In this document: positions 52,095-61,085 of the stretch, one piece after another | How the letters are laid out: every line of letters begins with the position of its first letter | Position numbering within the stretch: the first letter of the stretch is position 1 | Assembly (NCBI GenBank): GCA_936908745.1 | Contig: CAKZFX010000021.1 | Coordinates: forward strand, 95,444 to 159,443 | Length of the DNA: 64,000 nucleotides | From: an uncultured Chitinophagaceae bacterium | GTDB taxonomy: Bacteria > Bacteroidota > Bacteroidia > Chitinophagales > Chitinophagaceae | Direction of reading: 5' to 3' | Made by a program: the position numbers and the translations under genes | The notes under the pieces: generated by a model | The model's input: the letters and a program-made list of their open reading frames with translations, nothing else | Told to the model about the DNA's origin: nothing | Database searches by the model: none

Positions 52095-52448
52095 CTAAAC
52101 AGCGAAACTCTCACCACACCCGCAAGTCCTGCTGGCATTGGGATTGGTAAAGTAAAAACCTTTCCCATTCAGGCCATCACTGAAGTCAAGCGTGGTATTC
52201 ACGAGGTACAGGAAGCTTTTCAAATCCGTCACTACTTTCACACCGTTGTCTTCAAACACCTGGTCCATCGGCTTTGACTCGTTGTCAAAATCAAGCTTAT
52301 AGCTCAATCCCGAACAGCCACCGCCTACCACACTCACACGAAGAAAGTAAGAATCGTCACCTGCCACGCCGGCATCGGCCAGCAGCTGCGCCACTTTCAC
52401 CTTCGCTTTATCGCTTACATATATTGCGTTGTCTAATGCTACACTCAT
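52095..52448 (-). CDS. iscA: Iron-sulfur cluster assembly A-type protein
   Basis: A 117-residue A-type carrier (IscA/ErpA/SufA family) that passes iron-sulfur clusters to apoproteins. The three conserved Cys are C45 in VGGGCSGLSYKL and C109, C111 in RTCGCGESF. The start at 52448 (MSVALDNAIYV) is the family-like one; the longer frame crosses the hairpin region. It is third in the order iscS-iscU-iscA. The letter (A-type) assignment is by context. Confidence 0.9.
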   Translation of the reverse strand: MSVALDNAIYVSDKAKVKVAQLLADAGVAGDDSYFLRVSVVGGGCSGLSYKLDFDNESKPMDQVFEDNGVKVVTDLKSFLYLVNTTLDFSDGLNGKGFYFTNPNASRTCGCGESFAV

Positions 52449-52463
52449 ACTACTTGGTGGATG

Positions 52464-52530
52464 GGGAATAGAGAATGGAAAATGGGGCTTAAAGCCTGGT
52501 CCCATTTTCTATTTTCCATATTCCATTTTC
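52464..52530. repeat. Inverted repeat between iscU and iscA
   Basis: AAAATGGG (52479-52486) pairs with CCCATTTT (52501-52508). The flanks continue as imperfect inverted repeats of near-tandem words (GAATAGAGAATGGAAAATGG and TCTATTTTCCATATTCCATT). Non-coding. It may lower expression of iscA relative to iscU. Confidence 0.55.
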
Positions 52531-52532
52531 GA

Positions 52533-52952
52533 TTAATGAACTACACTTTCTTCAAACTTCAGCTCTGGCAAGCCGTTTTTCTTCCTGTAATCGTTCACCG
52601 CTGCTTTGATCGCATCTTCTGCCAATACAGAGCAGTGAATTTTTACCGGCGGAAGGTTCAATTCTTCCACGATCGTCATATTGTCAATCGCAATGGCTTC
52701 GTCCACTGATTTACCTTTCAGCCACTCAGTAGCTAATGAAGAGGAAGCGATAGCAGAACCACAACCAAAGGTTTTAAACTTAGCGTCTTTGATAACGCCG
52801 GTTGCATCGTCTACTTCAATTTGCAGGCGCATTACGTCGCCACACTCTGGTGCACCCACCAGGCCGGTTCCTACGTTTGCCTTGCTTTTATCCAGTGTTC
52901 CTACATTCTTAGGATTCTGGTAATGATCTATTACTTTGTCTGAATATGCCAT
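52533..52952 (-). CDS. iscU: Iron-sulfur cluster assembly scaffold
   Basis: A 139-residue scaffold on which iron-sulfur clusters are built from sulfide delivered by IscS. Ligand residues C37 (with D39) in GAPECGDVM, C64 in FGCGSAIASSS and C107 with H106 in the chaperone-recognition motif LPPVKIHCSVL are all present. The C-terminus is slightly extended (KKNGLPELKFEESVVH). It is second gene of the isc set, 91 bases from iscS. Confidence 0.96.
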   Translation of the reverse strand: MAYSDKVIDHYQNPKNVGTLDKSKANVGTGLVGAPECGDVMRLQIEVDDATGVIKDAKFKTFGCGSAIASSSLATEWLKGKSVDEAIAIDNMTIVEELNLPPVKIHCSVLAEDAIKAAVNDYRKKNGLPELKFEESVVH

Positions 52953-52978
52953 GATATGTTAGATTTAAGATGTTAGAT

Positions 52979-53019
52979 GTACGATGTAAAACCGTTTCAA
53001 TATGTGAAGACCATCGTAC
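52979..53019. repeat. Inverted repeat between iscS and iscU
   Basis: GTACGATG (52979-52986) pairs with CATCGTAC (53012-53019). Both arms continue as near-tandem variants of the same word (GATGTTAGATGTACGATGT; CGTACTTCGTACTTC). Non-coding. Confidence 0.5.
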
Positions 53020-53043
53020 TTCGTACTTCACACATCGCACTTT

Positions 53044-54261
53044 TTAGTGGTGCGCCCACTCAATCGTGTTCAGGTCAATACCTTCTTTGAACATTTCCCA
53101 CAATGGGCTCATTTCTCTCAATTTATTCACTGTGTTCGTCACCTGTTCGATGGTATAATCAATCTGCTCTTCGGTCGTATATCTTCCCAACCCGAAACGC
53201 AGCGAACTATGTGCCAGGTCGTCGCCGAGGCCCAGTGCTTTTAACACATAAGAAGGCTCCAATGAAGCCGACGTACAGGCCGAACCAGACGACAGCGCAA
53301 TGTTTTTATTAAAGCCCATCATCAAACCTTCCCCTTCCACGTATTTGAAAGAGATATTGGTAACATGCGGCAATTTGTGTTCTTTATCACCATTCAGGTA
53401 GCTCTCTTCCACTTTCAGCAAGGCTGTTTGTAATTTATCTCTTAACGCACTTACACGTTTTGTTTCTTCTTCCATCTCGTTGATGCAGATCTCACAGGCC
53501 TTACCAAAGCCTACAATACCCGGTACATTCAGCGTACCGCTTCTCATACCTCTTTCATGGCCACCGCCATCCATCTGCGCCGTTACTTTCACACGTGGAT
53601 TTTTACGGCGAACATATAATGCACCCACACCTTTCGGGCCGTACATTTTGTGGGCAGAAAAAGCCATCAGGTCGATACCGTCTTTGTTTACATCCACCGG
53701 TATTTTACCAACCGCCTGTGTGGCATCGCTGAAAACAAGGATCCCTTTTTTCTTAGCGATAGCGCTGATCTCTTTCATCGGCATGATGGTGCCAATCTCG
53801 TTGTTGGCATACATGATGGCGATCAGTATCGTTGTTGGTCTGATCGCTGCTTCCAATTCAGCCAGGTCAATCAAACCGTTTTCTTTTACATCCAGGTACG
53901 TTACTTCACCACCTTCTCTTTCGATATGCTTGCAGGTATCCAGCACGGCTTTGTGCTCAATATTGCAGGTGATGATATGGTTACCTTTGCTGGCATACAT
54001 TTCAAACACGCCTTTGATAGCAAGGTTATCCGCTTCCGTAGCGCCGGAAGTAAATATGATCTCTTTAGGATCCGCACCGATCAGTTTGGCCACCTGCTCA
54101 CGGGCATAGTCAACACCCTCCTCAGCCTGCCAGCCAAAAGAGTGGTTACGGCTGGCTGCATTGCCAAATGCGTTAGTAAAATAAGGCAACATAGCCTCCA
54201 CTACTCTTGGGTCGCACGGTGTGGTTGCGTTATGGTCTAAATAAATAGGAAAATTCAACAT
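53044..54261 (-). CDS. iscS: Cysteine desulfurase
   Basis: A 405-residue PLP enzyme of the IscS/NifS group that takes sulfur from L-cysteine as an enzyme persulfide. PLP Lys205 lies in FSAHKMYGPKG, the catalytic Cys329 in the mobile loop SSGSACTSASLEPSYVL, and other signatures are YLDHNATTPCDPRV and FTSGATEADNLAIKG. It is the first gene of iscS-iscU-iscA. No IscR-type regulator gene is adjacent. Confidence 0.96.
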   Translation of the reverse strand: MLNFPIYLDHNATTPCDPRVVEAMLPYFTNAFGNAASRNHSFGWQAEEGVDYAREQVAKLIGADPKEIIFTSGATEADNLAIKGVFEMYASKGNHIITCNIEHKAVLDTCKHIEREGGEVTYLDVKENGLIDLAELEAAIRPTTILIAIMYANNEIGTIMPMKEISAIAKKKGILVFSDATQAVGKIPVDVNKDGIDLMAFSAHKMYGPKGVGALYVRRKNPRVKVTAQMDGGGHERGMRSGTLNVPGIVGFGKACEICINEMEEETKRVSALRDKLQTALLKVEESYLNGDKEHKLPHVTNISFKYVEGEGLMMGFNKNIALSSGSACTSASLEPSYVLKALGLGDDLAHSSLRFGLGRYTTEEQIDYTIEQVTNTVNKLREMSPLWEMFKEGIDLNTIEWAHH

Positions 54262-54560
54262 AAATTCAATTCTGGTTATTCGTTTCTAATAAACACAAAA
54301 TTAACCCAAAAGGTTCTAACTAAAGAGCCTATTTTCTGCCAAAAAAGGGGTTTTTACCGAAATAGAAAACGTTCGTTATACAAGCAGCTGAAGCCGGCTG
54401 CAAGCTGTTCCGCGGCCATTTATCTGCCTTGCGGGCCACTTTCTCAGCCCGGCGATCAAAATACAACGCCTGCAAGCAGGTCACTACGAAGCGCTGCGTG
54501 GCCCTTGGGGGCATTCTGCGGGACTTCGAAAACCTTATTTTTACTGTTAAACTCCCTGTT
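54262..54560. other. Intergenic region between iscS and methylmalonyl-CoA epimerase
   Basis: 298 bases, divergent starts on both sides, so both promoters must lie here. The right half is clearly more GC-rich than the surrounding intergenic DNA. A frame on each strand is open but neither resembles a protein. I could not match it to a known structured RNA. Confidence 0.4.
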
Positions 54561-54962
54561 ATGCAAAAAGTTGAGCATATCGGCATCGCTGTCAAAAGCC
54601 TTGAAACCGCCATCCCGCTGTATGAAAAGCTGTTGAACACGCCTTGCTACAAACAGGAGTTAGTAGCCACCGAAAACGTGAATACGGCTTTTTTCCAAAC
54701 CGGGCCTAACAAGATCGAACTGCTCGAAAGCACCGATCCCGACGGCGTCATTGCCCGTTTTATCGAAAAAAAAGGGGAAGGCATCCATCATATCGCTTTC
54801 GACGTGGCTGACATTGAAGCCGAAATGGAACGCCTGAAAAACGAAGGATTTCAACTGCTCAACGAAAAGCCCAAAACCGGTGCTGATAACAAGCTGGTTT
54901 GTTTCCTGCATCCGAAGCATACGAATGGAGTGTTGATTGAACTTTGCCAGGAGAGAAAATAA
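54561..54962 (+). CDS. mce: Methylmalonyl-CoA epimerase
   Basis: A 133-residue vicinal-oxygen-chelate enzyme that interconverts (2R)- and (2S)-methylmalonyl-CoA. Signatures: VEHIGIAVKSLETAIPLYEKLL (metal His), FFQTGPNKIELLEST (metal Glu), EGIHHIAFDVADIEAEM (metal His) and FLHPKHTNGVLIELCQ. The start at 54561 follows the family; the longer open frame upstream is not conserved-looking. It belongs with methylmalonyl-CoA mutase; a separate B12-binding subunit is encoded at 27820-28227. Confidence 0.94.
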   Translation: MQKVEHIGIAVKSLETAIPLYEKLLNTPCYKQELVATENVNTAFFQTGPNKIELLESTDPDGVIARFIEKKGEGIHHIAFDVADIEAEMERLKNEGFQLLNEKPKTGADNKLVCFLHPKHTNGVLIELCQERK

Positions 54963-55200
54963 GGCATCCCACAAAGACACTAAGGAACACAAAGACAATT
55001 ATATCTTCCGCTGATTCCGCAGATTATTTCACGCAAAGGCGCAAAGACTTCGCAAACCTGCCTGTCGGCAGACAGGGAAATAGACAAACTTTGCGACTTT
55101 GTATTTAAAACTTAGCGGCTCTGCGTGAAATTTTTATTCCCCACAAAGAACACCAAGCATCTTTGCGTCTTTCCGCCTTAACGGTTAACCTCTAAAAAAA
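54963..55200. repeat. Dispersed intergenic repeat, copy C
   Basis: Contains the 20-base palindrome CCTGCCTGTCGGCAGACAGG (55057-55076), identical to 60982-61001, and words such as CACAAAGACACTAAGG and TCACGCAAAGGCGCAAAG before and (inverted) after it. Non-coding. The remaining 55201-55374 is AT-rich leader and promoter DNA. Confidence 0.65.
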
Positions 55201-55330
55201 GTACGATTTACGAAGCCGAAGTACATTACTCCCGATTCATGACTCTCTAACTAATGGTATACTGCTATGAGCCTTAAGTAGTTTTCTGTTTGTGTAGAAA
55301 TAATATGACAGTAGAATAACATAATTTCTA

Positions 55331-55361
55331 TTGCCCGGACGTTAAAATAGAGTCAAATTTG
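55331..55361 (+). promoter_or_regulatory. Promoter of the PKD-protein / PorP operon
   Basis: TTG (55331-55333), 20 bases, then CAAATTTG (55354-55361), one base off TAnnTTTG. The open frame begins at 55375. Confidence 0.45.
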
Positions 55362-55374
55362 TGCATAGAAACCC

Positions 55375-58300
55375 GTGCTGAGAGAGTACCAATCCCAAAG
55401 CACTCCAATATCGTATTTTGTAACTGAAAGTTCAATCCTTTTGAAAACCAGTATCCAATCCTGCTTTGGGAAGGCATTACTATTGATGTCTTTCATTCTT
55501 GCCCAATCATTTATAAATGGTTATGCGCAAGCACCTACAGCTATTTTCACCTCAAATGTTCAATCAGGCTGTTCACCCATCGTTGTCAACTTCACCGATC
55601 AGTCAACCGGCAACCCGACCAAATGGAGCTGGGATTTTGGCAATGGCAACACCTCTGCATTGCAAAACCCAACGGCCACTTATTTTAACCCTGGAACATA
55701 CACTGTTAAACTCACAGTAAGCAATGCCAGCGGTTCCAACACCCTGACAAGAACAGCTTTTATAACGGTGGATGGTGCACCGGAAGTAAACTTTGCCGCC
55801 AGCCCCACAGCAGGTTGTTATCCCTTGCCCGTACAATTTACCGACCTGTCAACAGCCGGAAACGGCAACACAAATGTTGCATGGCAATGGGATTTTGGTA
55901 ATGGGCAAACTTCTACTTTACAAAATCCAACCATCACCTATACATCGGCTGATGTTTTCTCTGTTACATTGCGTGTAACCAACGACAAAGGTTGCAGCCG
56001 CACTTTTACTAAGCGCAATTATATCACCGTTACCAATGGTGTGGATGCGGCATTCACCCATACAGAGCCTACAGTTTGCAAGGCCCCGGCTGCTATCAGC
56101 TTTACCAATACATCTACCGGCCCCGGCACGCTTTCTTATTTCTGGTTATTTGGTGATGGCAATACATCCACGCTGCAAAACCCAACACATACGTATTCAA
56201 CCAACGGAACTTATACAGCTAAACTGGTTGTAAGAAGCAGCAGCGGTTGCGTGGATACAGCCGTTTCATTGCCGATCTCTATTGGTGCTAACAACACTTC
56301 ATTTACAACAGCAGGCGCTGTTTGTGTCAACGAACCGGCCACTTTTACCAATACATCCACACCTGCTCCTTCTAACAGTACCTGGTATTTTGGCGACGGC
56401 AATACAACCACGAACATCCACAGCACGCATACGTATGCGGCACCCGGCACCTATACCGTGAAGCTGATCAACACGTATACAAATTGTGTTGACTCCATTA
56501 CGCAAAATATTATCGTCAATCCAAAACCGGTGGCTGATTTTACAGCACCTGTTACCACCCGTTGCGGTGCACCGCTGACGGTCAATTTCCAGGATGCATC
56601 AACAGGCGGCGCCACCGCATGGCAATGGGATTTTGGTGACGGTGGTACATCCACACAGCAAAATCCAACGCATACTTATACGGCTGCCGGAAGTTTTACA
56701 GTAACACTGACTGTCACCAATCAATTTGGCTGCACAAATACAGTTACAAAAAACGATTTCATACAAATACAACGGCCTTCTATCAGCATTCCGCAGTTGC
56801 CGACGAAGGGTTGTATTCCTTATACCATTTCGCCAATACCTGTTATCAATTCTATTGATGGCATTGCTTCTTACGAATGGGATTTTGGCGATGGCAATAC
56901 ATCCACATCAGCAACGCCAACGCATACATACACAGTACAAGGAACATACACGGTGCGTTTGATCGTTACGTCCAACTCCGGTTGCCGTGATACATTGATC
57001 ATACCAGCTGCGGTAAGAGTGGGTACAAAACCTGTTGCCAATTTTATAGCAGGGCCCATCCCTCAATGTGCTTTTCAACCGGTAATTTTTACAGACCAGA
57101 CGACTTCTACGCCACCGGTAGATGAGTGGCAATGGATTTTTGGCGATGGCGGCACGTCCACACAACAGAATCCTACTTATACTTATTCATCACCCGGCAC
57201 CTTCGATGTTACATTAATCGCAAGCAACAATGGTTGTCCTGATACCATCGTGCGTACACAGTACGTGAAAATATTACCGCCGGTAGCACGTTTCTCGCAC
57301 GTGGTCAATTGCCAGAAACGCACGGAGGTACAGTTTACCGATGAATCAATCGAACCGCTGACATGGGCATGGGATTTTGGCGATGGCAACACTTCCACAC
57401 AGCAAAGCCCGCTGCATACTTATGCCGCATTTGGTGTTTACACTGTAACGCTGACCGTTACGAATGGCGATTGTATGCACACGACTACAAGAACAGTATA
57501 TGCAGTTGACCCTGACCCCAACATTGCTGCCGACAGAACAACCGCTTGTAAAACGGCGCTTATCAATTTCACAGCAAGCAATATTACCCCGGCGCATATC
57601 ACTAATTATTTCTGGCAGTTTGGCGATGGCGCACAACAAAACACTTCTTCACCCACCATTGCGCATACGTATACCGCATCGGGCACTTATTCTGTATTAC
57701 TGGTAACAACAGATGTTAATGGTTGCCGTGATACGGTTTCAAAAATTAATTATATACGTGTCAACGGGCCGACTGCTTTGTTCACTGCGAATAATGTAGC
57801 AGGCTGCGCAGGATTAACCACCACATTCAATGATGCATCAACAACTGACGGCGTCAACGCCATCAGCAACTGGCAATGGGATTTTGGCGATGGTACCGTA
57901 CAAACATTTACCGCACCTCCTTTCACACATACATATACTACCGCCGGAAGGTTTAATGTCAAACTGATCGTTACCGATGTTTCAGGTTGTCGTGACAGTC
58001 TTACGTTGCAAAGTTTAGTAAACGCTACCGATCCTGTTCCGGCTTTTACTGCTTCTGATATTCAAACCTGTCCGGGTGCAAATGTTACGTTTACCAATAG
58101 CTCTACGGGCTCCAATTTCACGAGCAACTGGACGTTTGGTGATGGCGGTACTTCTAACACTGCATCACCCAGCTATATATATGCCAACAGCGGTAACTAT
58201 ACCGTACAATTAGCGATACAAGATGAATATGGCTGTCGTGATACATTGACTAAAGAGTTATATATAAAAGTAGATCGCCCGAAGGCCAGCTTCACTGTAA

Positions 58301-59811
58301 GTGATACGGCGAGCTATTGCATTCCGCTGGAATTAAAGTTCAGCAGCACTTCTACCTACGCAAATTCGTTGTTGTGGAATTTTGGGGGCAGCGGCAGCGC
58401 AACGATCAACGATCCCGTTCATATTTACAATAGTCCCGGCACTTTCACTGCGAGTTTGATTGCTACAAGTCCCGGTGGCTGTACTGATACAGCGTATCAA
58501 ACAATCACTTTGTACGATACAGCAGATTATACCATCCGGTATCCCAGGCTGACAGGTTGTTTGCCATTGTCTGCTACATTCAGCGCTTCTGTTTCCGGCC
58601 CTGTCAATAAGTATGTATGGGATTTTGGTGATGGTAATATCAGCAGCACAACCACACCAACAGTGGATCACCAGTACACCACATTTGGCAGTTTTTTACC
58701 AAAACTTATTATGGAAGTTCCCGGCGGCTGCTTCATATTAATAGAGGGCATCGACACTGCCAAAATAATCGGTGCCAAGGCAAAGTTTAGTTTAGACAAC
58801 CAGTTTTTCTGCGATAGTGGTTTTGTGCAACTCTCCGATTCATCCACCACCAACGATGGCCTGTTAAAATACAACTGGAGTTTTGGTGATGGCAGCACTT
58901 CCACACTTCAAAATCCTTTACATCAATTCAGGACACCCGGTTTGCATACTGTTTCACTGACAGTAGAGTCAGAGAACGGCTGTAAGGATACAGCCTACGC
59001 AGCCAGCCCGGTCAAAATAGTGCAAAGTCCTGTTGTCAATATTAACGGCCGGACCAGTGTATGTATCAATGGCTCCTTATTACATTCCGGCGTGTTTGCC
59101 GTGGCTGATACTTCTGTTGTCAACTGGGCATGGACATTTCCGAATGGCAATACATCCACGTTACAAAACCCTGCATCGCAAACGTACCGGCAAGCCGGAA
59201 CATTTACGGTCACAACTATCGCCACTAACAGCAGCGGTTGTAAAGACACGGTAAACCAGCAGATCATTGTACACCCGTTGCCAACGGTTACAATGCCAGG
59301 TACGATGACGATACAAAATGGTTTCCCCACGTTGATACCGGCTACGTATTCTGCTGGTGTCAATAGCTGGAACTGGACACCGGCCACAGGATTGAGCTGT
59401 ACCAATTGCCCGACGCCCGAAGCAGGCCCTCAATTCAATACCAATTACCGTGTTTCATTTACGGATGTAAATGGTTGCAGCAATCGTGGCGAGATACAGG
59501 TGGTTACGATTTGTAAAGATGCCAACCTGTTTATCCCGAATACATTTTCACCCAATGGCGACGGCAGCAATGATATCTTTTATCCAAGAGGCCGTGGCTT
59601 GTTCAGTGTAAAAAACCTGCGCATTTTCAACCGCTGGGGCGAAGTCGTATTTGAAAAAAGAAATTTCCAGCCCAACGATGCATCAGCCGGCTGGGACGGC
59701 ACCTACAAAGGAAGAAAAGCGCAAGCTGATGTTTATATATTCCAGGCAGAAGTTTTCTGCGACAACGGAGAAACCATAACCCTTAACGGTAACATATCCC
59801 TTATCCTTTAA
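55375..59811 (+). CDS. Giant PKD-repeat surface protein with T9SS type B sorting domain
   Basis: A 1478-residue exported protein with signal peptide around residues 24-51 (ending NGYAQA). It contains about 15 PKD-type beta-sandwich units, each with a W-x-FGDG-type turn (SWDFGNGN, QWDFGNGQ, WLFGDGN, WYFGDGN and so on to WTFPNGN), roughly 90 residues apart. The C-terminal ~85 residues are a type B (CHU_C) sorting domain: NLFIPNTFSPNGDGSNDIF, LRIFNRWGEVVFE and GWDGTYKG. Such proteins are surface adhesins or matrix components. The start is uncertain: GTG at 55375, or a TTG near residue 24. The next gene encodes the matching PorP/SprF protein, 3 bases away. Confidence 0.9.
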   Translation: MLREYQSQSTPISYFVTESSILLKTSIQSCFGKALLLMSFILAQSFINGYAQAPTAIFTSNVQSGCSPIVVNFTDQSTGNPTKWSWDFGNGNTSALQNPTATYFNPGTYTVKLTVSNASGSNTLTRTAFITVDGAPEVNFAASPTAGCYPLPVQFTDLSTAGNGNTNVAWQWDFGNGQTSTLQNPTITYTSADVFSVTLRVTNDKGCSRTFTKRNYITVTNGVDAAFTHTEPTVCKAPAAISFTNTSTGPGTLSYFWLFGDGNTSTLQNPTHTYSTNGTYTAKLVVRSSSGCVDTAVSLPISIGANNTSFTTAGAVCVNEPATFTNTSTPAPSNSTWYFGDGNTTTNIHSTHTYAAPGTYTVKLINTYTNCVDSITQNIIVNPKPVADFTAPVTTRCGAPLTVNFQDASTGGATAWQWDFGDGGTSTQQNPTHTYTAAGSFTVTLTVTNQFGCTNTVTKNDFIQIQRPSISIPQLPTKGCIPYTISPIPVINSIDGIASYEWDFGDGNTSTSATPTHTYTVQGTYTVRLIVTSNSGCRDTLIIPAAVRVGTKPVANFIAGPIPQCAFQPVIFTDQTTSTPPVDEWQWIFGDGGTSTQQNPTYTYSSPGTFDVTLIASNNGCPDTIVRTQYVKILPPVARFSHVVNCQKRTEVQFTDESIEPLTWAWDFGDGNTSTQQSPLHTYAAFGVYTVTLTVTNGDCMHTTTRTVYAVDPDPNIAADRTTACKTALINFTASNITPAHITNYFWQFGDGAQQNTSSPTIAHTYTASGTYSVLLVTTDVNGCRDTVSKINYIRVNGPTALFTANNVAGCAGLTTTFNDASTTDGVNAISNWQWDFGDGTVQTFTAPPFTHTYTTAGRFNVKLIVTDVSGCRDSLTLQSLVNATDPVPAFTASDIQTCPGANVTFTNSSTGSNFTSNWTFGDGGTSNTASPSYIYANSGNYTVQLAIQDEYGCRDTLTKELYIKVDRPKASFTVSDTASYCIPLELKFSSTSTYANSLLWNFGGSGSATINDPVHIYNSPGTFTASLIATSPGGCTDTAYQTITLYDTADYTIRYPRLTGCLPLSATFSASVSGPVNKYVWDFGDGNISSTTTPTVDHQYTTFGSFLPKLIMEVPGGCFILIEGIDTAKIIGAKAKFSLDNQFFCDSGFVQLSDSSTTNDGLLKYNWSFGDGSTSTLQNPLHQFRTPGLHTVSLTVESENGCKDTAYAASPVKIVQSPVVNINGRTSVCINGSLLHSGVFAVADTSVVNWAWTFPNGNTSTLQNPASQTYRQAGTFTVTTIATNSSGCKDTVNQQIIVHPLPTVTMPGTMTIQNGFPTLIPATYSAGVNSWNWTPATGLSCTNCPTPEAGPQFNTNYRVSFTDVNGCSNRGEIQVVTICKDANLFIPNTFSPNGDGSNDIFYPRGRGLFSVKNLRIFNRWGEVVFEKRNFQPNDASAGWDGTYKGRKAQADVYIFQAEVFCDNGETITLNGNISLIL

Positions 59812-59814
59812 CCT

Positions 59815-60825
59815 ATGAAAAAGCTACAAACCTTATTATTTATTTGTTTTCTTACCACCTGCTCAGTGCAGGCGCAGGACATCCATTTTTCGCAGTTCTT
59901 TCAATCGCCTTTGCTGCGCAATCCATCCTTGGCCGGTTTGTTTGAAGGTGATATCCGTGTGCAGGCGGTGTATCGCGATCAATGGAACAGCGTAACCAAC
60001 GCCTATAAAACAGGTTCGCTGGATGCGGAGTATAAAATGCCTGTGGGGCAGGCTGATGATTTCTTAACCGTTGGTATGCAAATGCTGTATGACCGTGCCG
60101 GTACGATCGGCTGGACATCAACACATTTTTTACCTGCGTTGAATTATCATAAGTCATTGAGTTCGGACCGCAACAGTTATTTATCATTAGGCTTTATGGG
60201 CGGATTTGTGCAGCGTCGTTTTGACCCGTCTAAGATGACCACCAACACACAGTACGATGGTGGCGGCATAGGTGAATCTTTTGCTTCCCCTTCTTACAGC
60301 TATTTAGACGGGAGCGTCGGTATGAGTTATAATGCAAGCCTTAACGATAATCCTGAAAATAATTTTTTTATCGGCGCGGCTTATCATCATTTCAATAAGC
60401 CGAAGAATTCTTTTTACCGCAACCCCGGTATCCAGGTAAATCCCAAGGTTGTTTTCTCTGGTGGCGTTCGTTTTGCAGTGAATGATTATTCTTATGTAAC
60501 GCTGTTGGCTGATCATTCTATGCAAAACAATTATAAAGAAACGATTGCCGGTGGTATGTATGGTGTTAAGCTTGGCGCTGATCCTGCAAATCCTGATTAT
60601 ACCATTCATGCCGGTGCATTCTTACGCTGGAACGATGCATTAGTTCCTGTTATCAAGCTGGATTATTCACCGTTCTCTGTATCACTGAGCTATGATGTAA
60701 ATATTTCACCGTTGAAGACATCCAGCCTTGGCCGTGGTGGTATGGAGTTATCTGTTTCCTTTAGCGGCTTCTTTGACAGGCTAGAGAGATCAACACTGAA
60801 TTCGGTTTTGTGTCCGAGGTTTTAA
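59815..60825 (+). CDS. PorP/SprF family T9SS outer-membrane protein
   Basis: A 336-residue outer-membrane beta-barrel with signal peptide ending VQAQD. The family start QDIHFSQFFQSPLLRNPSLAGLF is clear, followed by VQAVYRDQWNSV and alternating strands. PorP/SprF proteins are encoded beside type B T9SS cargo and are needed to export or anchor it, as SprF is for SprB. The 3-base gap to the PKD protein gene shows that they form one operon, so the pair is very likely a cargo-receptor couple. Confidence 0.93.
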   Translation: MKKLQTLLFICFLTTCSVQAQDIHFSQFFQSPLLRNPSLAGLFEGDIRVQAVYRDQWNSVTNAYKTGSLDAEYKMPVGQADDFLTVGMQMLYDRAGTIGWTSTHFLPALNYHKSLSSDRNSYLSLGFMGGFVQRRFDPSKMTTNTQYDGGGIGESFASPSYSYLDGSVGMSYNASLNDNPENNFFIGAAYHHFNKPKNSFYRNPGIQVNPKVVFSGGVRFAVNDYSYVTLLADHSMQNNYKETIAGGMYGVKLGADPANPDYTIHAGAFLRWNDALVPVIKLDYSPFSVSLSYDVNISPLKTSSLGRGGMELSVSFSGFFDRLERSTLNSVLCPRF

Positions 60826-61085
60826 AAGATTGGCCACGGAGTAAGAGATCAGCAGTAGATATGTTTATTTTTTGCCACAGAGAGCTGCAGAGAAGTTGAG
60901 ATACACAGAGATGTTCTATGTGCTACTATGATATTATGTGGTTAAAAGTCATTTCCCACAAACCTGCTTACAGCAGGCAAGCCTGCCTGTCGGCAGACAG
61001 GGCCACTAAGACCCACAAAGAGAATTTAGCGTCATTGCGCCCTTGCGGTTAAAAAATCTCTGCGTAAACTTTTTTAAGATATATT
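60826..61085. repeat. Dispersed intergenic repeat, copy D
   Basis: Contains two adjacent palindromes (CCTGCTTACAGCAGG at 60963-60977 and CCTGCCTGTCGGCAGACAGG at 60982-61001), the inverted copy of the 29-base unit (61022-61050), TTTCCCACAAA, and CACAGAGA/CTCTGCG words. Non-coding. Confidence 0.7.

Noticed and set aside
54429..54560. N-terminal extension of methylmalonyl-CoA epimerase
   Set aside because: The extra residues are basic and not family-like; the conserved start MQKVEHIGIAV is at 54561.
54262..54560. GC-rich gap considered as RNase P, SRP or tmRNA gene
   Set aside because: None of the diagnostic core sequences of these RNAs was found on either strand.
54329..54640. Minus-strand open frame upstream of iscS
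   Set aside because: Basic, Cys-rich translation without domain or signal peptide, overlapping the epimerase start; not supported as a gene.
58995..59405. Long open frames antisense to the PKD protein gene (this one and several others between 55.6 and 59.4 kb)
   Set aside because: They mirror the repeated sense codons, lack signal or domain features, and fall in every repeat; shadows of the real gene.
55375..59811. Regularly spaced DNA repeats (TTTGGCGATGGCAA-type) that look array-like
   Set aside because: They encode the FGDG turn of successive PKD units in one open frame; spacing is about 250-300 bases with no constant direct repeat, so not a CRISPR array.
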